Positions 61,001 to 64,000 of a stretch of DNA of 64,000 nt are shown here, piece by piece. The stretch spans positions 639,873 to 703,872 of the forward strand of contig VZSE01008498.1 of NCBI GenBank assembly GCA_013398275.1, given 5' to 3'. Position 1 is the first letter of the stretch. Each line of letters starts with the position of its first letter. A program made the position numbers and the translations under genes. The notes beneath the pieces were generated by a model, which was not told the DNA's origin, did not search any database, and saw only the letters and a list, made by a program, of their open reading frames with translations. This DNA is from Promerops cafer. Its lineage: Eukaryota > Chordata > Aves > Passeriformes > Nectariniidae.

Positions 61001-63927
61001 AAAAAAAACCTGAGAAAGAAACACATGTTTAAGACCCTATTTTCTGCTGTTGTCTGTGTGTATTGTTCTTTGCTTTAAACCCCTGATTTTTTAATTACAG
61101 ATATTTAGTGGAGGAAATGAAAAAAAGAGAGGGATTCCAGCTTCTGTTAGAGGTAAGTGAAAAGAGAACTGAACTGTTATTGTTATTGTTAGGAAGTGTC
61201 CATTTTTAAATTTTGTTCTTTTTAGTCAATTACCAACTTGTATTTAAAGTATCTAATCTAGAAAGTTTATGTATTGGAGATCCACAGATATGATTGAACA
61301 TACATAACATATGCTGTGTTCCCTACCATCATCCTACCTTATTTCCTAGATTCTGGTCCTGTATTGCCTCAGGGGGTGTGGATGGAGCACTTTTCTATGA
61401 GAGCGAAGAGGCTGGCTGTAAAAAAGCAGTGCTTGCCAGACCTACAAATAAGATTGTGTGCTGGATGGAAAAATAGTTTGATCCTAAAAACAGAGTTTTC
61501 ATTGTTAAAGTTCATATTTTTTTCCCTAGTTCTACTTTGACTCCTGTCTTCCTAAAAACTACCCAAAAATTCTGTGTTTCACTGGTTTTACTAAACCTGT
61601 CAGCTTATGTCCTGTTTGTTGATCTTGCCTGGGGGAGAGTGAGTGGAGGAAATAGAGCCTAAGTACTGTTTTTCCACCTGTCCTCAGCTCTTTGGTTAAT
61701 AAGGCTGATATCTGAGGATGTTGCAAAGACCTGTTATTTTTACAAAAACCTTTTGCATTGTTGGAAGCATATTTGTATGAAAGACAAGGAGTATTGTAGT
61801 ATGGACAATGAGAAAGAAGCTGAGCTTCTTGAATTCTATGACTTTTTCTATGGGTTGAGAAGTTGAAAGGGTTAAGAAAGTATTCAGGAGCGCAGGGGAA
61901 TAAGCAGTGAGAATTCAAAGAAAAGATGCTATGAGGCAGCAAGGTGAGCTGTGCAAGGCCTCTCTGAAGGGAAGCTGGGCTTCAGACAAGAATCTTAGGA
62001 AGATGATCCTCTGATACATGCAGTGAGGAAAAAACCTGTAATGAGAATTGCTCTAAGGCCTGGAAATGCCACTTGTGCTTGAGTCATCTTGAACTCTTCT
62101 GTGGTATAATTGCTTACCTGCTTGGATAAGACCTGTGACAAGATAACCAGAAATAGAGTGTGAGGCATGGCTGAGGGTAGTTTTCTAGGATGAATGGTAT
62201 TTTCAGAGGGCGATGATGTATTTGATGTGTGAAAGGAAATTGAGATAATCAAGAAGGCAATATAGGCAATGGCAATATGGTAGTGTATGCCATCTGTCTG
62301 CTCCTGCCATCTGATTTTAAATAGTTTTGCAATAAACCTGTAACACTGAGCTAGTGCTTGTTCTTATGGGGAAGGCGCTGCCTTTTCAGGGTCTGTGTTT
62401 ACATGTGTACTCAAAGCAAGCTCTTTGGAGGAATAAATGGGACTTTAGGAACTGATCTTTATTCCATTCAGCGGCAGCACATGGCAGGTTTGCAGCTCAG
62501 TTCCTGCTGACAATGATATTCTTCTTGATGATTAAATTGTGTTTAGTGCATTCTTTGAATGAAGCGGAAAACGATATGAGCAGCTCTCAGTGGCCTTTCA
62601 TGGAAGAACATATTTCAGCTGATGGGCTCTCCTCATTCAGGAGACTGCCTGGGATTAATAGCAGCCACATCCACAGTGGGGCAAAGAGATGGTGTGACTC
62701 AGCTACCAGGTTCCCTTTTAACTGTGTTTTTTCTTTCCATTAGTGCTGATAAGATGGCAGGTGGGAGAGGAGTGGGGTGTGTGGGTTCACAATCCAAATT
62801 ATCATAACCCATATTATAATCTAGTTGCCATCTGAATGCTGTGCTGCAAACAGTGGAGGTCAAGATTGACTTAGTGATTTATGGGTTGTGTGGGATGGGA
62901 TTAGAAGGTGTACCTATTCCTCATATTATTGTTCTCTATACAGGTAAACAAAAAAAAAAGTTCCAAATTAGCAGGAAATGTATAGACACTCTGGACTGGC
63001 CTGCTGGGAACATTTTCTCAATCATATATGATACAGAAAGCTCATAAGCACAAAATGGCTTCTTTTGTAATGCATGGTGAACAGCCACTTTTGCTGGGAG
63101 CCTTGCAGCTAACTCTGCTGAGTTTAAAGGCAAAATTTCCCTGGAGAGAAGCAGACATGTGAAGTCTCAGTCTTTGCTGAAAAGGCTGGCTTAGATATTA
63201 GACAAGATACATTCAGGATATGGTGCATACCCTGTAAGGGGTCTTGAGAGTCTTATAAAATGTGGAAATTGAGAAATTCAGCATTAACCCCAGCAGTGCA
63301 TAGAGTGCTCTATGATAGGAGAGGAGATTGGCATTTTTCAGTAGAAAAATGATGAGGTGTGCAAGTGTTAAATGGTCACAAAAATTGAGTTTTTGTGTTT
63401 TGTATAAAAGGCATAATTGGAAATTTCCATTTAAAAACCCCAAAACACTAAAAAGAAAATGTATTCTTTAAAGTTGCTTCAAATATGAATTCTGTAAGTT
63501 ACCTTTCTGTGCCACTCTTACAGTTTTTCTAGCCAAAGTTTCTTACTGAGTAAAACAGAGTTAAAGATGAATATAGGAAGAAGAAATTAAAAAGGAGCCC
63601 CTGGCAGCAGGAAGAGGAATGGATGATATGAAAAATTATTTATAGTTTCAAAAAAAGGGAAACAAAAGGTGACTTGGAGAAGGAAGCTTTAAAGGGAAGG
63701 GTATAAACTCACCCCCCCACCTCCCCACCCCCCAAAAAAAAAAAAAAAAAAAAAATCAGAACTCTTTGAAAAGCTGTAATATGTATCCCTGTCCCATCTA
63801 TTGCATCTTGCAAGCAGTCACTTGTTCTCTTGTTTAGCCAGAGTATGCAAACGTCTGCTTTTGGTACATTCCACCGAGCTTAAGAAAAATGGAGGCTGGA
63901 CCTGAATTTTGGCAAAAGCTGCACCAG
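15775..63927 (+). CDS. GADL1: GADL1, acidic amino acid decarboxylase (14 exons, 3' end beyond window)
   Basis: Joined exons: 15775-15781, 27336-27505, 28330-28456, 30132-30222, 30816-30922, 32353-32468, 39140-39219, 39335-39389, 42736-42852, 48976-49040, 49285-49366, 56673-56872, 61101-61152, 63838-63927. The join reads 1359 nt, or 453 codons, with no stop and consistent phases; vertebrate GADL1 is about 520 residues, so the C-terminal ~60 are outside. The protein is a soluble PLP-dependent group II decarboxylase. In mammals GADL1 decarboxylates aspartate and cysteine sulfinate, giving beta-alanine and hypotaurine, and feeds carnosine and anserine synthesis. Visible residues: FNQLYAG near 107-113, GGSVSNM at 168-174 (cofactor phosphate region), His208 in ECHYS (stacks on PLP), Asp290 in HVDA (pyridine nitrogen), Lys322 in NPHK (Schiff base) and Tyr360 in FYDVSYDTG (mobile catalytic loop). 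Residue choices follow GADL1 more closely than CSAD, GAD1 or GAD2, judged from memory. Substrate preference cannot be read from the sequence. Confidence 0.95.
15782..27335 (+). other. GADL1: GADL1 intron 1
   Basis: 11.5 kb. It holds the 3' half of the CpG island and a solo LTR at 18520-18987. The rest is AT-rich unique sequence with T-runs (for example 22098-22113 and 23023-23034). A GC-richer stretch at 20620-21000 carries a 146-codon antisense open frame with no recognisable domain. No further exon is supported. Confidence 0.65.
18520..18987 (+). mobile_element. Solo LTR, class I-like endogenous retrovirus (copy 1)
   Basis: 468 bp starting TGATA and ending TATCA (inverted ends), flanked on both sides by the 4-bp direct repeat ATGT (18516-18519 and 18988-18991). 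It aligns by eye along its full length with the copy at 49924. The + strand is the sense strand: a degraded TATA position (TATGAAA, 18803), a degraded poly(A) position (AAGAAA where the other copy has AATAAA, near 18920) and a perfect octamer ATGCAAAT at 18784-18791. No gag, pol or env remains. A 4-bp duplication suits ERV class I; the exact family is not identified. Confidence 0.88.
27336..27505 (+). CDS. GADL1: GADL1 exon 2 (residues ~3-59)
   Basis: The exon starts after a pyrimidine-rich acceptor (tctcttacag) and ends AAG|gtaaag. It encodes the N-terminal segment with KKNAVLVDGIILNGP and KAGEKFVEEACKIIMQEVV, a helix-rich stretch characteristic of GADL1 and CSAD that precedes the catalytic core. 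An in-frame ATG at 27356 could serve as an alternative start. It enters with two bases that complete the Val codon begun in exon 1, and ends in phase 0. Confidence 0.93.
27506..28329 (+). other. GADL1: GADL1 intron 2
   Basis: 824 nt. It contains a 30-bp-period tandem duplication at 27664-27716. An antisense open frame of 186 codons (27844-28404) overlaps exon 3 but shows no domain and is read as chance. Confidence 0.8.
27664..27716. repeat. Two-copy tandem duplication, 30-bp period
   Basis: The string AATGTATTATAGAACCTTC occurs at 27664 and again at 27694, a near-perfect local duplication about 160 nt past exon 2. Confidence 0.9.
28330..28456 (+). CDS. GADL1: GADL1 exon 3 (residues 60-102)
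   Basis: Acceptor cactag, donor a|gtagga. The exon encodes VCEWQAPEKLKQILDLEMRD followed by a helix ending ICRD-like as LCRDVIKYSVKT. This is the linker and early core segment of group II decarboxylases, before the conserved HPRFFNQ motif. It ends with one base of the Asn codon completed by exon 4. Confidence 0.95.
28457..30131 (+). other. GADL1: GADL1 intron 3
   Basis: 1.7 kb of AT-rich sequence. A T15-type run lies at about 29860. I see no repeat family or extra exon. Confidence 0.75.
30132..30222 (+). CDS. GADL1: GADL1 exon 4 (HPRFFNQLYAG segment)
   Basis: Acceptor ttttcag, strong donor gtaagt. It encodes NHPRFFNQLYAGIDYYSLV followed by ARFITEALNPSV. The HPRFFNQL motif is a hallmark of the GAD/CSAD/GADL1 branch and lies at the substrate-facing entrance of the active site. 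Phase 2 at the 3' end matches the single base entering from exon 5. Confidence 0.96.
30223..30815 (+). other. GADL1: GADL1 intron 4
   Basis: 593 nt. Nothing recognisable beyond short T-runs. Confidence 0.8.
30816..30922 (+). CDS. GADL1: GADL1 exon 5 (TYEVSPVF segment)
   Basis: Acceptor tctctttag, donor gtagga. It encodes YTYEVSPVFLLVEEAVIKKM and then IEFIGWEEGDGIFNPG. TYEVSPVF and the GDGIF turn are conserved across animal GAD-family enzymes and form part of the dimer and cofactor environment. It ends with one base of the Gly168 codon. Confidence 0.96.
30923..32352 (+). other. GADL1: GADL1 intron 5
   Basis: 1.4 kb. A moderately GC-rich patch at about 31960-32230 carries several short overlapping frames with no domain. 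No repeat family recognised. Confidence 0.75.
32353..32468 (+). CDS. GADL1: GADL1 exon 6 (GGSVSNM, cofactor phosphate region)
   Basis: Acceptor tttttgcag, donor GAG|gtaaaa. It encodes GGSVSNMYAMNLARYKFCPE and IKEKGLSGLPRLVLFASEE. The Gly-Gly-Ser-x-Ser-Asn run is the conserved PLP-phosphate region. It ends in phase 0 directly before the CHYS motif of exon 7. Confidence 0.96.
32469..39139 (+). other. GADL1: GADL1 intron 6
   Basis: 6.7 kb. The main content is the antisense CR1 at 34188-35110. The remainder (32.5-34.1 and 35.2-39.1 kb) is AT-rich, with a T/C/A homopolymer cluster at about 33420-33475. No exon is supported. Confidence 0.75.
34188..35110 (-). mobile_element. CR1 LINE, 5'-truncated, antisense to GADL1
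   Basis: The + strand begins with the reverse complement of the CR1 tail (AATCATTTAGGTTGGGCAAG near 34205) and runs for about 920 nt. On the - strand, two adjacent frames (34737-34988, then 34485-34736) encode the C-terminal part of the CR1 ORF2 product: CTVLHLGHNN, KDLGVLVDSQLNMS, LYSALVRFHLKSCVQFW, QVQRRATEL and SPEKRRLRGD. The frames are broken by a stop and shifts, so the copy is dead. The end near 35110 matches the usual random 5' truncation of CR1. It is of intermediate age, less decayed than the 46-kb remnant. Confidence 0.95.
39140..39219 (+). CDS. GADL1: GADL1 exon 7 (CHYSMKKAA, PLP-stacking His)
   Basis: Acceptor tttctcacag, donor gtaaga. It encodes CHYSMKKAASFLGIGTENVY and FIKADER. 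His208 of CHYS corresponds to the histidine that stacks on the PLP ring in group II decarboxylases. The upstream intron is one of the longest here (6.7 kb) and carries the antisense CR1. Confidence 0.96.
39220..39334 (+). other. GADL1: GADL1 intron 7
   Basis: Only 115 nt, the shortest intron here. Nothing else is seen in it. Confidence 0.9.
39335..39389 (+). CDS. GADL1: GADL1 exon 8 (GKMIPEELEKQV)
   Basis: A short exon of 55 nt, separated from exon 7 by only 115 nt. Acceptor cccttag, donor GAG|gtgaga. It encodes R-GKMIPEELEKQVQRARKE, the helix that precedes the PFLVCAT strand. It ends in phase 0. A second acceptor with an open frame lies 140 nt downstream; see the candidate exon at 39529. 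Confidence 0.95.
39529..39675 (+). CDS. Candidate cryptic/alternative terminal exon of GADL1 (48 codons + stop)
   Basis: A consensus acceptor (tctttcttacag|G) lies 140 nt after exon 8. If exon 8 (phase 0) were joined to it, the frame would stay open for 48 codons (VQSVCHKAVEQAMAYGFYTL ... KYLAHFL) and end at TAG 39673-39675. The product would stop at about 299 residues and lack Asp290, Lys322 and the catalytic loop, so it could not be an active decarboxylase. I recognise no homology in it. An open run of this length arises by chance fairly often, so this is a weak candidate only. Confidence 0.15.
   Translation: MQSVCHKAVEQAMAYGFYTLRRAENSTVFTANESPEYNAALKYLAHFL
41745..42060. promoter_or_regulatory. 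Small intragenic CpG-rich patch
   Basis: About 20 CpG dinucleotides fall in roughly 320 bp, in an intron where CpG is otherwise very scarce. No coding similarity is seen in either strand's frames. It could be an internal regulatory element, a minor promoter or a remnant of a GC-rich insertion. Confidence 0.4.
42532..42554. repeat. Poly(T) tract, 23 bases
   Basis: Uninterrupted T run about 180 nt upstream of exon 9. Confidence 0.95.
42736..42852 (+). CDS. GADL1: GADL1 exon 9 (ATAGTTVLGAFDP ... HVD)
   Basis: Acceptor ctcttgcag, donor GAT|gtgagt. It encodes GSAPFLVCATAGTTVLGAFD, PLDKIADICEKHGLWLHVD. The T-x-GTT and GAFDP runs and the closing HVD (Asp290, which pairs with the PLP pyridine nitrogen) are diagnostic for this fold. 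Phase 0 at both ends. A pure T tract of 23 lies about 180 nt upstream in the intron. Confidence 0.97.
44631..44680. repeat. (TTCCTC)n microsatellite, about 8 units
   Basis: A perfect hexamer array, all pyrimidine on the + strand, flanked by further pyrimidine-rich sequence to about 44700. Confidence 0.97.
45935..46765 (+). repeat. Ancient CR1 LINE remnant (sense)
   Basis: The segment follows old amniote CR1 from the reverse transcriptase palm region to near the 3' end. Recognisable stations are the 'taccagtggttcgctgaatgg' style start near 45950, ACTTGGATGAAAAAG (near 46040), GGATTAGAAATCAAAGGGAT (near 46113), CAGTTCAATAAAGATAGAAT (near 46173), ATAATAGTCTACA (near 46561) and the closing CCTCCATCATTAGAGAGGCC (46727-46746), which decays from the PSLE(V)FK coding block. 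There are many indels and the middle part (46220-46430) is poorly matched. It is non-functional and clearly older than the other CR1 copies here. Confidence 0.85.
46803..46894. repeat. Low-complexity T/G tract ending in a C run
   Basis: Irregular (TTG/TTTG) sequence of about 75 bp followed by a C9 run. It sits directly after the end of the ancient CR1. Confidence 0.9.
48976..49040 (+). CDS. GADL1: GADL1 exon 10 (ASWGGSAL)
   Basis: Acceptor ttccaacag, strong donor gtaagt. It encodes ASWGGSALISRKHRRLLHGI and H, ending with two bases of Arg312. It continues HVD into the family motif HVDASWGG. Confidence 0.96.
49041..49284 (+). other. GADL1: GADL1 intron 10
   Basis: A short intron of 244 nt with no notable content. 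Confidence 0.9.
49285..49366 (+). CDS. GADL1: GADL1 exon 11 (NPHK, PLP lysine)
   Basis: Acceptor tttttgcag, donor TCT|gtaagc. It encodes ADSVAWNPHKMLLAGIQCC and ALLVKDNS. Lys322 of NPHK is the residue expected to form the internal aldimine with pyridoxal phosphate. Only 244 nt separate it from exon 10. Phase 0 at its 3' end. Confidence 0.97.
49924..50380 (+). mobile_element. Solo LTR, class I-like endogenous retrovirus (copy 2)
   Basis: 457 bp with perfect 7-bp inverted ends, TGATGCC and GGCATCA, flanked by the 4-bp direct repeat CCCA (49920-49923 and 50381-50384). It aligns along its length with copy 1 at 18520. Sense-strand signals look intact: TATAAAAA at 50196-50203 and AATAAA at 50313-50318, spaced as expected for the R region. 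The octamer site of copy 1 is changed here to ATGCTAAT. No retroviral coding sequence flanks it, so it is a solo LTR left by recombination. Confidence 0.9.
52396..52434. repeat. Poly(A)-rich tract
   Basis: A12 and A24 runs separated by CT. No retrotransposon body is recognisable on its 5' side, so I do not call a processed copy. Confidence 0.9.
56167..56305 (+). mobile_element. tRNA-Ile-derived SINE with CR1 tail (TguSINE1-like)
   Basis: The 5' part (about 56167-56248) follows a tRNA-Ile: a decayed A-box region (near 56172-56183), CATGGTGCTTACAATGCCAAG across the anticodon arm, then a B-box-like GGGTTTAGTCC at 56221-56231 and a closing GGGCC. The 3' part (about 56255-56305) is the CR1 terminal block GATCCTTGTGGATCCCTTCC with tail TATTCTGTGAT. 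This chimaera of tRNA head and CR1 tail is the known architecture of TguSINE1, which borrows the CR1 reverse transcriptase. The copy is moderately diverged, with an A-box too altered to expect pol III activity. Confidence 0.85.
56673..56872 (+). CDS. GADL1: GADL1 exon 12 (catalytic loop, largest exon)
   Basis: At 200 nt this is the largest exon found. Acceptor cctcacag; donor AG|gtacca, which is weaker than the others (no A/G run after GTA). It encodes GLLKKCYSAEAAYLFQQDKF, YDVSYDTGDKSIQCSRRPD and AFKFWLMWKALGTTGLEERV. Tyr360 in FYDVSYDTG matches the mobile-loop tyrosine needed for productive protonation in GAD67-type enzymes. The exon is noticeably richer in G+C than the flanking introns. 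Confidence 0.97.
56873..61100 (+). other. GADL1: GADL1 intron 12
   Basis: 4.2 kb. Mostly AT-rich unique DNA, with one unresolved base at 58545 and a GC-richer patch with scattered CpGs at about 59640-60040. No repeat family or exon recognised. Confidence 0.75.
61101..61152 (+). CDS. GADL1: GADL1 exon 13
   Basis: A short 52-nt exon. Acceptor taattacag, donor GAG|gtaagt. It completes the Arg codon and encodes YLVEEMKKREGFQLLLE, matching the helix-strand segment of the C-terminal domain of GADL1 and CSAD. Phase 0 at the 3' end. Confidence 0.94.
61153..63837 (+). other. GADL1: GADL1 intron 13
   Basis: 2.7 kb of unique AT-rich sequence, ending with a C-rich stretch and an A22 run (63712-63755) shortly before exon 14. 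A 127-codon antisense frame (61559-61942) has no recognisable content. Confidence 0.8.
63712..63755. repeat. C-rich tract followed by poly(A), 22 bases
   Basis: The C-rich block 63712-63733 runs straight into A22 (63734-63755), ending 82 nt before exon 14. Homopolymers of this kind are also places where read errors collect. Confidence 0.95.
63838..63927 (+). CDS. GADL1: GADL1 exon 14 (last coding exon in window)
   Basis: Acceptor ttgtttag, donor CAG|gtgagt. It encodes PEYANVCFWYIPPSLRKMEA and GPEFWQKLHQ, matching the C-terminal small domain. Reading ends in phase 0 at residue 453. The remaining part of the domain and the stop codon must lie to the right of the window. Confidence 0.96.
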
Positions 63928-64000
63928 GTGAGTGTCCCGTGTTACCTGAGGCTTACTGATTTATCTGTGTGCCAGATAAGAATGTGAAATAGCCCTCAGC
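63928..64000 (+). other. GADL1: Start of GADL1 intron 14
   Basis: A strong donor (gtgagt) at 63928; the intron runs off the window. Confidence 0.9.

Noticed and set aside
27336..63927. CSAD, GAD1 or GAD2 instead of GADL1
   Set aside because: The N-terminal KKNAVLVDG segment, CHYSMKKAASFLG, NPHKMLLAGIQCC and the Arg-Arg-Pro-Asp stretch fit GADL1 as recalled. GAD1 and GAD2 have a much longer N-terminal region.
1..64000. CRISPR arrays, operons, phage or plasmid features
   Set aside because: No regularly spaced direct repeats, no compact gene arrays; the sequence is a vertebrate split gene with retroelements.

Overview
The window looks like a bird chromosome segment, probably from a passerine or another neoavian. 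The evidence is CR1 LINE pieces of several ages, a tRNA-Ile-headed SINE with a CR1 tail of the kind described in zebra finch (TguSINE1), class I-like solo LTRs, and vertebrate-style split-gene structure. It is ordinary nuclear DNA with one recognisable protein gene. I found no prokaryotic operon, CRISPR array, tRNA or rRNA gene.

The gene is GADL1 (glutamate decarboxylase-like 1, acidic amino acid decarboxylase). It lies on the + strand from a CpG island at about 15.4-16.0 kb to past the right edge. Fourteen coding exons can be placed, all with GT-AG borders and matching phases. They give 453 codons without a stop or frameshift. The final ~60 residues and the 3' UTR lie outside the window. The cofactor and catalytic residues of PLP group II decarboxylases are present: His208, Asp290, Lys322 and Tyr360 in the assembled protein. 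Exon 1 contributes only 7 coding bases (ATG GAG G) and is the least certain exon.

Layout: 1-12.6 kb is upstream intergenic DNA with no gene I can support. 12.6-13.4 kb is an ancient CR1 remnant (- strand), followed to 14.6 kb by a stretch that may be another old repeat. A younger CR1 3' end (15.0-15.37 kb) touches the CpG island. Intron 1 (15.8-27.3 kb) carries one solo LTR. Exons 2-6 lie between 27.3 and 32.5 kb. Intron 6 carries an antisense CR1 of about 0.9 kb. Exons 7 and 8 (39.1-39.4 kb) are followed by a possible cryptic terminal exon and a CpG-rich patch. Exon 9 is at 42.7 kb. Intron 9 carries a simple repeat and an ancient sense CR1. Exons 10 and 11 are at 49.0-49.4 kb. Intron 11 carries a second solo LTR of the same family and the SINE. 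Exons 12-14 run from 56.7 to 63.9 kb.

The most interesting items are the paired solo LTRs, each with its own 4-bp target duplication and TGAT/ATCA ends and both in the sense orientation of GADL1; the SINE that shares its tail with a CR1 elsewhere in the window; and the tiny first coding exon in the CpG island. I did not find a previously undescribed system. All family assignments are from reading and recall, with no database search.
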